From JAGOPY01 sp964619555 (GTDB lineage Bacteria > Bacteroidota > Bacteroidia > Bacteroidales > JAGOPY01): a DNA stretch of 64,000 bases. Where the stretch lies: the NCBI GenBank assembly GCA_964619555.1, contig CAZUDV010000009.1, positions 62,001-126,000 on the forward strand. Direction: 5' to 3'. Both the position numbers and the translations under genes were made by a program. This document shows, piece by piece, positions 44,780 to 51,088 of the stretch (position 1 is its first letter; each line of letters starts with the position of its first letter). A model generated the notes under the pieces. The model was not told the DNA's origin, ran no database searches, and worked only from the letters and a program-made list of their open reading frames with translations.

Positions 44780-45323
44780 TCAACACAGGTTCATGGTTAA
44801 CGAGAATATAATGCTTGCCTGATTTATCTTTTAATTCTAAGGATATCACTTTTCCTTCTCTTGTCACATAACCCATTTGCCGGGCTGGATTACCATACCA
44901 AAGGCTGCAAGGTGTGGTACTTTTTGTCAAAACACTGCCGGCGCCAATCATTGAATATTTGCCAATGGTAATACCAGTCAATATTGTAGAATTTGCTCCA
45001 AGACTTGCTCCTTCTTCAATAATAGTTTTTATAAAAGATTCCGGATATTTTTTTGACCGAGGCAGCAGATCATTTGTGAAAGTTACATTTGGTCCTATGA
45101 AAACATTATCAGAAATACGAAGCCCATCCCAAATCTGAACTCCTGATTTTATAGTTACATTATTTCCTATTACGACGTCGTTTTCAATAAAAACATTGAA
45201 GTTAATATTACAATTATCTCCAATTATTGCATCACCAAGAATTACACAAAACTGCCATATGACGGTTCCATTTCCGATTTTATTGGTTTGAACCTCAGCC
45301 GTTGGATGAATTTTACATTGCAT
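44772..45323 (-). CDS. Hexapeptide-repeat N-acetyltransferase (FdtC-like)
   Basis: The 183-aa left-handed beta-helix protein has repeats such as IGNGTVIWQFCVILGDAIIGDNC and FIENDVVIGNNVTIKSG, then GTSTILTG-like and IGAGSVLTKSTTPCSLWYGNPARQMGYV. FdtC-like enzymes acetylate the amino group of dTDP-3-amino-3,6-dideoxyhexoses. Neighbours FdtA-like and FdtB-like support this. It overlaps the transaminase by 8 nt and FdtA-like 1 by 11 nt. Confidence 0.87.
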   Translation of the reverse strand: MQCKIHPTAEVQTNKIGNGTVIWQFCVILGDAIIGDNCNINFNVFIENDVVIGNNVTIKSGVQIWDGLRISDNVFIGPNVTFTNDLLPRSKKYPESFIKTIIEEGASLGANSTILTGITIGKYSMIGAGSVLTKSTTPCSLWYGNPARQMGYVTREGKVISLELKDKSGKHYILVNHEPVLND

Positions 45324-45735
45324 TTTTATAATTTTTAAACTCTTGGTATTCCCTTATATAGTCATCTTTTTCATATATCTCTGATGCCAGAACCAGGCAA
45401 ATTGCTCCAGATGAAAACCCCATAAGTTCCCTCCAGATGCCTGGGATGATCATCAGGCCAAAATCCGGTCGGTTGAGTGTAACAATCTTCTTATTTTTTC
45501 CATCATCGAGTAATACATTGAAGGAACCACTGGCTGCGACAATTATTTGAAACAATTTCTTATGCGCATGACCACCCCTGTCTTCACCCCCTGGAACATC
45601 ATATAAATAGTAAATCCTTTTTATTTCAAAAGGAATATCTATTTCGCTTTCGACAATGGTAATGTTTCCCGCACGGTTATGAATTTTATTTAAAGGTAAT
45701 ACCACACAATTATATATATTACTTTCTTTTTTCAT
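45313..45735 (-). CDS. dTDP-4-keto-6-deoxyhexose 3,4-ketoisomerase-like cupin (FdtA/QdtA family), HxH paralogue
   Basis: The 140-aa WxcM/FdtA-type cupin has IKRIYYLYDVPGGEDRGGHAHKKLFQIIVAASG, with the His56/His58 pair that is the catalytic centre of the family, and the IIPGIWRELMGFSSGAICLVLAS strand pair. The expected reaction moves the keto group from C4 to C3 of dTDP-4-keto-6-deoxyglucose. The next gene upstream is a paralogue lacking the second His. RmlA and RmlB are not in the window. Confidence 0.88.
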   Translation of the reverse strand: MKKESNIYNCVVLPLNKIHNRAGNITIVESEIDIPFEIKRIYYLYDVPGGEDRGGHAHKKLFQIIVAASGSFNVLLDDGKNKKIVTLNRPDFGLMIIPGIWRELMGFSSGAICLVLASEIYEKDDYIREYQEFKNYKNAM

Positions 45736-46141
45736 TTTTTCTAAAAGTTATATATTTCTCATAATCACGGATGTAATCATTTTGATTAAAATGTGTGGAA
45801 CTTAGGACAATTGCTAATGCATTAGTTGAAAAATTTTGCATTTGTCGCCATATGCCTGGAGGTACATATAGACCAAAGTAAGAACGATTAAGGGAATAAA
45901 TCTTTTTTTCAATTGCGTCATCAATTATTACATCGAAACTACCAGATAATGCAATAATTACTTCCTCCTGCTCCTTAAATGCATGACCGCCTCTTATTTC
46001 TCCGCCAGGAACATCATAGATCCAATATGCACGGTTTATTGAAAACGGGATATGGTTTTCCTGCTCTAAAAATGTCAAATTCCCACGTGGATCCTCTATT
46101 TTGGGTAATTCAATTATTTTGCAATCATTTATTGAGATCAT
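45719..46141 (-). CDS. FdtA/QdtA-like cupin, HxF paralogue (possibly altered activity)
   Basis: The 140-aa paralogue keeps the fold (RAYWIYDVPGGEIRGGHAFKEQEEVIIALSG, VPPGIWRQMQNFSTNALAIVLSS) but the second histidine of the HAH pair is Phe55. It overlaps the HxH paralogue by 17 nt. It may have another regiospecificity, act as a partner subunit, or be decaying. Identity between the two copies is moderate, so the duplication is not recent. Confidence 0.82.
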   Translation of the reverse strand: MISINDCKIIELPKIEDPRGNLTFLEQENHIPFSINRAYWIYDVPGGEIRGGHAFKEQEEVIIALSGSFDVIIDDAIEKKIYSLNRSYFGLYVPPGIWRQMQNFSTNALAIVLSSTHFNQNDYIRDYEKYITFRKNEKRK

Positions 46142-46219
46142 AGCAATAGATAATAAGCTTTGGAAATATGGATGTCTTGCTGTGTGTTGGCATTACCGAT
46201 TCCAGTATTCATTTGTAAG

Positions 46220-46327
46220 TCAAAAGTTAGTGCCTTTTTCACCGGTCGGCAACAGGGGCTTCGGGATGATCTGCGTAAATGGCCTCAGCCGCGTCCCCAG
46301 TCCGCCGGCAAGAATGACTGCTTTCAT
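46220..46327 (-). pseudogene. Truncated sugar-nucleotidyltransferase (N-terminal fragment only)
   Basis: From ATG 46327 the frame encodes 35 residues ending in TGA at 46220-46222. They match the N-terminus of RmlA/GalU-type nucleotidyltransferases: the KAVILAGGLGTRLRPFT motif and IPKPLLPTGEK. The rest of the ~250-300-aa enzyme is missing and the next 78 bp to the FdtA-like gene do not continue it. This is a remnant left by deletion. Confidence 0.85.
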
Positions 46328-46331
46328 GGAA

Positions 46332-46395
46332 TCAATTGTTCAATTGTTATATTGTTTCACTGTTCCACCCTTCCACCTTTCCACTCTTTCACCCC
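46332..46395. repeat. Tandem octamer array, 8 units, changing from TCAATTGT to TCCACCTT type
   Basis: Eight contiguous 8-nt units: TCAATTGT, TCAATTGT, TATATTGT, TTCACTGT, TCCACCCT, TCCACCTT, TCCACTCT, TTCACCCC. The sequence type changes midway while the 8-nt period is kept. It joins the truncated nucleotidyltransferase to the 3' end of the next gene, whose TGA lies inside it (46389-46391). Confidence 0.88.
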
Positions 46396-46922
46396 TTCCA
46401 TATCATCAGCATCTCCCCATCATCCAGGGTCTTCCGGTACTCCTCAAATTCTGCCACGCTGAAGATCACATACCTTATTTTCCTTTTGATCATATCCTCC
46501 GTCTTGCCGACCAGCCGCACCAGGTACTCCTGGTTGATGTTTTCCCCGACCAGCACCAGGTCGATGATGGGATTGTCGATGCCGCGGGCAAAGTCGCCGG
46601 TGACATAAGCTTTCTCCACGTTCCCCAGCTTGGTCACCACACGGTCGATGATCTGGTCGAAGCCGATGGTCTTGAGGAGGATGTTGTGGATATCCGAGAA
46701 GAGGGGGTGGGAGGTGTTCGCCCGGAAGACCTTCTTGTTGCCCTTCATCTCTGACCTGAGCAAGCCGGCCTCCTCGAACTTGTTCAGCTCCTGCCGGATG
46801 GCATTGGTGCTTTCGCCGAATTCGCTCTCCAGGTTGCGCAGGTGGCTCCTGGAACTGGAGTTCAGGAAGAACTTCAGGATGAGTTTTAATCTGGTCTTGC
46901 TGGTTATTAAAGTATCAAGCAT
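46389..46922 (-). CDS. Winged-helix plus nucleotidyltransferase-like domain protein of the polysaccharide locus head
   Basis: The 177-aa protein has an N-terminal winged-helix region (about 1-70, LITSKTRLKLILKFFLNSSSRSHLRNLESEFGESTNAIRQELNKFEEAGLL) and a C-terminal MNT-like nucleotidyltransferase fold (about 95-175, VEKAYVTGDFARGIDNPIIDLVLVG). The pattern VTGDFARG...IDLVLVG resembles the G-S/x-x-D-x-D active site in modified form. Such genes occur beside Bacteroidota EPS loci and UpxY; function is unproven, regulation being likely. Confidence 0.75.
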   Translation of the reverse strand: MLDTLITSKTRLKLILKFFLNSSSRSHLRNLESEFGESTNAIRQELNKFEEAGLLRSEMKGNKKVFRANTSHPLFSDIHNILLKTIGFDQIIDRVVTKLGNVEKAYVTGDFARGIDNPIIDLVLVGENINQEYLVRLVGKTEDMIKRKIRYVIFSVAEFEEYRKTLDDGEMLMIWKG

Positions 46923-46928
46923 ATTGGG

Positions 46929-46960
46929 TGGAAAGGTGGAAAAGTGGAAAGGTGGAAGGG
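46929..46960. repeat. Tandem octamer array TGGAAAGG, 4 units
   Basis: TGGAAAGG, TGGAAAAG, TGGAAAGG and TGGAAGGG fill most of the gap between the broken four-helix gene stop (46963) and the winged-helix gene start (46922). The same unit on the other strand (CTTTCCAC) recurs at 47327-47357, bracketing the broken gene. Confidence 0.9.
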
Positions 46961-46962
46961 TG

Positions 46963-47325
46963 TTATGTGTTTAAAAATCTCTTTTTTAATGCTTGGATGA
47001 GATTCAGTAGCATGATCCTGATATGTTTCACTTTTTCAATCAGGCTATCTGTATCTTTCATATATCTCAATCTAAATGCGATTTCAATCTGGGTTTCAAG
47101 TTCGGATAATGAACCATTTGAAACATAAAGGAATTGAATAAATTCTTTCGTGTTTCTTCTTCCCGCCCCTTCGGCAATATTGGATGGAATGGAAACGGCA
47201 CATCTCCTCATTTGTGAGGACAATCCGTATAATTAATGAGAAGGAAAGGTGTTGGTGATTTGATAAATGTCGGTTACCAAATCCATAGCAACTTTCCAAA
47301 CTTCCAAATCTTTATAACTTTTCAT
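46963..47325 (-). pseudogene. Four-helix-bundle (S23-type) protein gene with an in-frame stop at codon 31
   Basis: From ATG 47325 the frame reads MKSYKDLEVWKVAMDLVTDI ... NTFPSH, then TAA at 47233-47235, then LYGLSSQMRRCAVSIPSNIAEGAGRR to the stop at 46963. Together this is a full-length (120 codons) four-helix protein of the 23S rRNA intervening-sequence type, interrupted only by one nonsense codon where the family normally has a Glu (GAA to TAA). Restart at the TTG at 47221-47223 could give an 86-aa fragment. It is bracketed by octamer arrays. Confidence 0.85.
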
Positions 47326-47326
47326 C

Positions 47327-47357
47327 TTTTCCACCTTTCCACCTTTCCACTTTCCAC
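47327..47357. repeat. Tandem octamer array CTTTCCAC, about 4 units
   Basis: TTTTCCAC, CTTTCCAC, CTTTCCAC and TTTCCAC lie just 5' of the broken four-helix gene. They are the complement class of the array at 46929-46960. Confidence 0.85.
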
Positions 47358-47413
47358 AGCTTCGCCGGGTCAGTCACATCCTTTTGGTGGATAGACTGAC
47401 AATTAATGAGTAA

Positions 47414-47444
47414 CAAAACTACTCAATAATTATACGATTGTCAA
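47414..47444 (-). promoter_or_regulatory. Bacteroidota-type promoter downstream of upxY, facing the glycan locus
   Basis: On the minus strand TTG (47444-47442) is followed by 20 nt and TAGTTTTG (47421-47414), matching the -33 TTG / -7 TAnnTTTG pair of Bacteroidota. It lies between the upxY stop (47466) and the first downstream gene, so it could drive the 26-kb glycan locus separately from upxY. Confidence 0.55.
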
Positions 47445-47465
47445 GAGGAAATTGTTACGGGATTG

Positions 47466-47960
47466 TTAATATTGCAAAATCCGGAGTTGACTCAAAGGGA
47501 TGGTGACCATGATGGATTGCCCGATGGCTTCGATCTCCACCTTAACCTTGCGCCTGCCGGAGATTTCGACAAGTTCACCGCGCAGCCCGCGCAACGGGCC
47601 TTTCATCACCTCCACCACCTGCCCCGGGACCAGGCCGGGGTCTACGGCAACAGGCTTTTCATCACTGGAAAGATAATACCGGATGGCTTCGATCTGCTGC
47701 TCCGGCACGGGCACGGCCTTCCCCTCAAAAGTGATGAACCGTACCACGCCCGGGGTGTTCAGGACGGCATAATATTCGCTTTCGGAAATGTGGACAAAGA
47801 TGTAGGACCTGAACAAAGGCTCCTCCACCCACTTTTTGCGGTCGCTCCAAAGCTTTAAGGTCCGCTGTAAAGGAAGATAAACTTCAATGCCCTCGCGGAT
47901 GAGTTCTGCATGGACCTTCTTTTCAGCCCTGGGATTGGTATATACGGCAAACCAGTTCAT
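47466..47960 (-). CDS. UpxY-family transcription antiterminator (NusG-like)
   Basis: The 164-aa protein (ATG 47960; the frame is also open to 47975) begins NWFAVYTNPRAEKKVHAELIREGIEVYLPL, then WVEEPLFRSYIFVHIS and ends with a KOW-type region VMKGPLRGLRGELVEISGRRKVKVEI. This is the UpxY/NusG paralogue that lets RNA polymerase read through long capsule operons in Bacteroidota. It precedes the glycan locus on the same strand. The 71-bp gap to cysN is almost all palindromic repeat, with no TAnnTTTG element. Confidence 0.92.
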   Translation of the reverse strand: MNWFAVYTNPRAEKKVHAELIREGIEVYLPLQRTLKLWSDRKKWVEEPLFRSYIFVHISESEYYAVLNTPGVVRFITFEGKAVPVPEQQIEAIRYYLSSDEKPVAVDPGLVPGQVVEVMKGPLRGLRGELVEISGRRKVKVEIEAIGQSIMVTIPLSQLRILQY

Positions 47961-47969
47961 ATTGAATGA

Positions 47970-48030
47970 ACTCACCCCCCAGCCCCCTCTCTTTTCTAAA
48001 GAGAGGGGGTGCCGAAGGCGGGGGTGAGTT
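47970..48030. repeat. C-rich palindromic element (copy 3) between cysN and upxY
   Basis: ACTCACCCCCCAGCCCCCTCTC, loop TTTTCTAAA, then GAGAGGGGGT and GCGGGGGTGAGT make a strong two-part inverted repeat. It fills the whole cysN-upxY gap and ends next to the cysN stop (48032-48034). It could act as a terminator or attenuator before upxY. Confidence 0.88.
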
Positions 48031-48031
48031 T

Positions 48032-49309
48032 CTAAACGATCATTCCCACTCCCACCGTATTAAACGTGCCCTCATCGATCAGGATGAGGCTGCCGGTGTT
48101 GCGGTTCCTGCGGTAGCTGTCGAAGAACAACGGCTTGGTGGTCCGTAACTGGACGCGGGCAATCTCGTTCATCTTCAGCTCTTTGCCATCAGGGATGCGT
48201 TCCAGGGTGTTGACATCGACCTTGTAGATGATCTCTTTGATCATGGCCCGGACTTCCGTGGTGGTGTGCCGCAGGTAATATTTCATTCCCGGGACCATCG
48301 GTTTGTCGTTCATCCAGCACATCATGACTTCAATATCCTGGCTGATCTGAGGGACATTATTCTCCCGGACGATCATATCACCCCGGCTGATATCCAGATC
48401 GTCGGACAGCCGGAAGGTGACTGACATCGGCGGGAAGGCCTCCTCCAGCACTTCGTCGGCACGGTCAATGGATTCGAGGGTCGTCACGAACCCGGAAGGC
48501 AGCACCATCACTTTCTCTCCCCTGTGAAAAACGCCACCGGCTATACGGCCTGCATAGCCCCGGTAATCGTGGAATTTATCTGAAATCGGCCGGATGACAT
48601 ACTGCACCGGGAAACGGGGGTCAATATGGTTCTGATCGCTGGCCACGTGGATGTTCTCCAGGATATAGCGCAGGGTTCCGCCTTCGTACCAGGGCATGTT
48701 GTCAGTCTTCTCCACCACGTTGTCGCCTTTGAGTGCGCTGATGGGCACGAAGTGGATGTCCTGCACGGCCAGCTTGGCGGCAAAGGCGCTGAAGTCGTGC
48801 TTGATCTGTTCATATACTTCTTCGCTGTAGCCGACCAGGTCCATTTTGTTGACGCAGATGATGAGGTGCGGGATCTGCAGCAGGGAGGCGATGTAGGAGT
48901 GCCGGTAGGTCTGTTCTGTGACCCCGTTCCGCGCATCGATCAGGATGATGGCGGCATTGGCGGTGGAAGCCCCGGTGACCATGTTGCGGGTGTACTGCAC
49001 ATGGCCGGGAGTATCGGCGATGATAAATTTGCGTTTCGGCGTGGCGAAATAGCGGTATGCCACGTCGATGGTTATCCCCTGTTCCCGTTCAGCGCGAAGG
49101 CCATCGGTGAGGAGGGCGAGATTGATGACCTCATTGCCCTTCCGGATGCTGGCGCGTTTCACGGCCTCCAGCTGGTCTTCGAAGATGGATTTGCTGTCGT
49201 ACAGCAGCCTGCCGATGAGGGTGCTTTTGCCGTCATCCACACTGCCGGCGGTGGTGAACCGCAGCAGCTCCATATCGAGGTATGCCCTTGTTGAGAATTT
49301 TTCTTCCAT
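48032..49309 (-). CDS. cysN: Sulfate adenylyltransferase large subunit (GTPase)
   Basis: The 425-aa elongation-factor-like GTPase stimulates ATP sulfurylase. It carries the P-loop GSVDDGKSTL (17-26), DTPGHVQYTRNM (G3), NKMDLV (G4) and the C-terminal domain YRVNVNTLERIPDGKEL-type sequence (KVDVNTLERIPDGKEL). It pairs with cysD upstream. No APS-kinase fusion is present; cysC is separate. The 111-bp gap to cysD contains a heptamer array. Confidence 0.95.
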   Translation of the reverse strand: MEEKFSTRAYLDMELLRFTTAGSVDDGKSTLIGRLLYDSKSIFEDQLEAVKRASIRKGNEVINLALLTDGLRAEREQGITIDVAYRYFATPKRKFIIADTPGHVQYTRNMVTGASTANAAIILIDARNGVTEQTYRHSYIASLLQIPHLIICVNKMDLVGYSEEVYEQIKHDFSAFAAKLAVQDIHFVPISALKGDNVVEKTDNMPWYEGGTLRYILENIHVASDQNHIDPRFPVQYVIRPISDKFHDYRGYAGRIAGGVFHRGEKVMVLPSGFVTTLESIDRADEVLEEAFPPMSVTFRLSDDLDISRGDMIVRENNVPQISQDIEVMMCWMNDKPMVPGMKYYLRHTTTEVRAMIKEIIYKVDVNTLERIPDGKELKMNEIARVQLRTTKPLFFDSYRRNRNTGSLILIDEGTFNTVGVGMIV

Positions 49310-49362
49310 GATTTATTTTTTCGCAGATACTTGCAGTTTAACGCTTAAACAATCTCCGAATC

Positions 49363-49418
49363 AAACACCAAACACTAAACACTAAACACTAAACACTAAA
49401 CACTAAACACTAAACACT
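49363..49418. repeat. Tandem heptamer array AAACACT, 8 units, between cysD and cysN
   Basis: AAACACC and then seven AAACACT units run without break and end 2 nt from the cysD stop codon (49421). The array is between two genes that need coupled expression of a heteromeric enzyme. Confidence 0.97.
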
Positions 49419-49420
49419 CT

Positions 49421-50338
49421 TCAGAAATATCCTTCTTTTTTCCTGTCTTCCATGGCCGACTCGCTGCGCAGGTCGTCGGCGCGGGAGCCGCGTTCCGTTA
49501 CGCGGATAGCGGCGATTTCCTGGATAATATCTTCCAGGGTGGATGCTTCGGACCTGGAAAGGCCTGTGCACGAGATATCACCGATTGTCCGGCACCGTAC
49601 GCGCATTTTCGTCACTTTTTCCGTATCTCTCTTCATCATGAACGGGGCATCGGCAAGGATCACTCCGTCGCGGATAAAAACATCCCTCTCATGAGTGAAG
49701 TATATGCTTGGAATGTCGATGTTTTCCAGGTAGATATACTGCCAGATGTCCATTTCGGTCCAGTTGCTGAGCGGGAATACCCGGAAATGTTCACCGATAT
49801 GTTTTTTCCCGTTGAAGATGTTCCAGAGTTCGGGGCGCTGATTCTTCGGGTCCCACTGGCCAAAATCATCACGGTGGGAAAAAAACCTTTCCTTGGCACG
49901 GGCTTTTTCTTCATCCCGGCGGCCCCCGCCCAACGCGCAATCGATCTTGTTTTTGGCGATGGCATCCAGCAAAGTGACCGTCTGCAGCAGGTTGCGACTG
50001 GCGTTGTATCCTTTTTCCTCAACCACCCGGCCATTGTCGATGGATTCCTGCACCGAGCCCACGATCAGCTCCACGCCCAGCTCTTTCACGAGATCGTCGC
50101 GGAATATCATGGTTTCGATGAAATTATGCCCGGTGTCGATGTGCATCAGCGGGAAAGGGATTTTGGCAGGCCAGAAGGCTTTTTTTGCCAGGTGGACCAT
50201 TACGATAGAATCCTTGCCCCCTGAAAAAAGCAGGGCAGGCCTTTCAAATTGAGCAGCCACCTCGCGCATCACAAAGAGGGATTCAGATTCCAGTTCACGG
50301 AGATGGTTCAGGTTGTATTTTTTTTGAGTATCTGTCAT
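49421..50338 (-). CDS. cysD: Sulfate adenylyltransferase small subunit
   Basis: The 305-aa enzyme makes adenosine 5'-phosphosulfate from ATP and sulfate. It has the PP-loop SGGKDSIVMVHLAKKAF, HIDTGHNFIET, GYNASRNLLQTVTLLDAI and RDEEKARAKERFFSHRD. The ATG at 50338 (MTDTQKKYNLNHLRELE) is the family start; the frame runs 44 codons further upstream only because the C-rich palindrome there has no stop in that frame. Confidence 0.95.
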   Translation of the reverse strand: MTDTQKKYNLNHLRELESESLFVMREVAAQFERPALLFSGGKDSIVMVHLAKKAFWPAKIPFPLMHIDTGHNFIETMIFRDDLVKELGVELIVGSVQESIDNGRVVEEKGYNASRNLLQTVTLLDAIAKNKIDCALGGGRRDEEKARAKERFFSHRDDFGQWDPKNQRPELWNIFNGKKHIGEHFRVFPLSNWTEMDIWQYIYLENIDIPSIYFTHERDVFIRDGVILADAPFMMKRDTEKVTKMRVRCRTIGDISCTGLSRSEASTLEDIIQEIAAIRVTERGSRADDLRSESAMEDRKKEGYF

Positions 50339-50351
50339 ATTTGTATTTAAT

Positions 50352-50406
50352 GAACCCACCCCCGATCCCCCTCCCTTTGGAAAAGGTGCGGGGCAGGGGG
50401 GAGAGT
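50352..50406. repeat. C-rich palindromic element (copy 4) between cysC and cysD
   Basis: GAACCCACCCCCGATCCCCC, TCCCTTTGGAAAAGG, then GCGGGGCAGGGGGGAGAG form an imperfect inverted repeat in the 70-bp gap. Its right edge touches the cysC stop (50409-50411). Its left arm nearly equals that of the copy at 19712. Confidence 0.85.
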
Positions 50407-50408
50407 TT

Positions 50409-51020
50409 TTACGAGTCTGCTTTGATCCTCGGCAGTATGAACACCATAAGTTTCTCAACACAATCCTCAACCGAAAACTGGTCGGTTCGGATTTCTATAT
50501 CAGCGCCACCCGGAGCCTCGAAAGGGGAATCGATCCCGGTGAAATCCTTGATCTCGCCCCTGCGTGCTTTGGCATACAGGCCCTTGACATCGCGTTGCTC
50601 GCAGACTTCCAGCGGGGCATTGATGTACACTTCGATAAAGTCCTCCTTCCCAATAATGTCCATGGCCAGGTGCCGCATTTCACGGGTAGGGCTGATGAAG
50701 CTGTTGATGGCAATGATGCCGCAATTAAGGAAAAGCTTGGAGACTTCGGCAATCCGCCGGATATTTTCCAGCCTGTCTTCTTCGGAGAAGGTCAGGTTGT
50801 TGTTGATACCGCTCCGGATATTATCGCCATCCAGGATCTGGACCAGGTAGCCTTTAGCGAAGAGTTCCTCTTCCAGCCTTTTGGCGAGGGTTGTCTTGCC
50901 GGCGCCTGAAAGCCCTGTAAACCAAATTACACGGGCTTTTTGCTTCAGCCTGTCCTCTTTATCCGCACGCTTAATTATCCTGTGAAACACAGGGAATATA
51001 TTTTTCTGTATATTTTCCAT
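50409..51020 (-). CDS. cysC: Adenylylsulfate kinase
   Basis: The 203-aa kinase phosphorylates adenylylsulfate to PAPS. Motifs are FTGLSGAGKTTLAKRLEE (Walker A), DGDNIRSGINNNLTFSEEDRLENIRR, and FISPTREMR and FIEVYINAPLEVCEQRDVKGLYAKARRGEI. Its start (ATG 51020) shares a 68-bp divergent region with the SLC13 gene. Presence of cysC points to PAPS production for assimilation or for sulfotransferases; neither PAPS reductase nor a sulfotransferase is in the window. Confidence 0.95.
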   Translation of the reverse strand: MENIQKNIFPVFHRIIKRADKEDRLKQKARVIWFTGLSGAGKTTLAKRLEEELFAKGYLVQILDGDNIRSGINNNLTFSEEDRLENIRRIAEVSKLFLNCGIIAINSFISPTREMRHLAMDIIGKEDFIEVYINAPLEVCEQRDVKGLYAKARRGEIKDFTGIDSPFEAPGGADIEIRTDQFSVEDCVEKLMVFILPRIKADS

Positions 51021-51045
51021 GAAATTAAAACAAAAGAGTTTTAAT

Positions 51046-51053
51046 TAACTTTG
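51046..51053 (+). promoter_or_regulatory. Bacteroidota-type -7 element for the SLC13 gene
   Basis: TAACTTTG matches TAnnTTTG and lies 35 nt upstream of the SLC13 start codon. Confidence 0.5.
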
Positions 51054-51058
51054 ACCGG

Positions 51059-51066
51059 CAAAGGTA
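51059..51066 (-). promoter_or_regulatory. Bacteroidota-type -7 element for cysC
   Basis: TACCTTTG on the minus strand matches TAnnTTTG and lies 38 nt upstream of the cysC start codon. It is 5 bp from the plus-strand element, so polymerases would compete for the region. Confidence 0.5.
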
Positions 51067-51088
51067 TAAAAAACTGAGATAGGTTCAC

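Noticed and set aside
48626..49294. 222-codon plus-strand frame over cysN
   Set aside because: Shadow of the GC-rich cysN coding strand; similar shadows over topA, ppa, upxY and wzc were left out.
50339..50470. N-terminal extension of cysD by 44 residues
   Set aside because: It is translated from the C-rich palindrome and the end of cysC; the family start MTDTQKK is at 50338.
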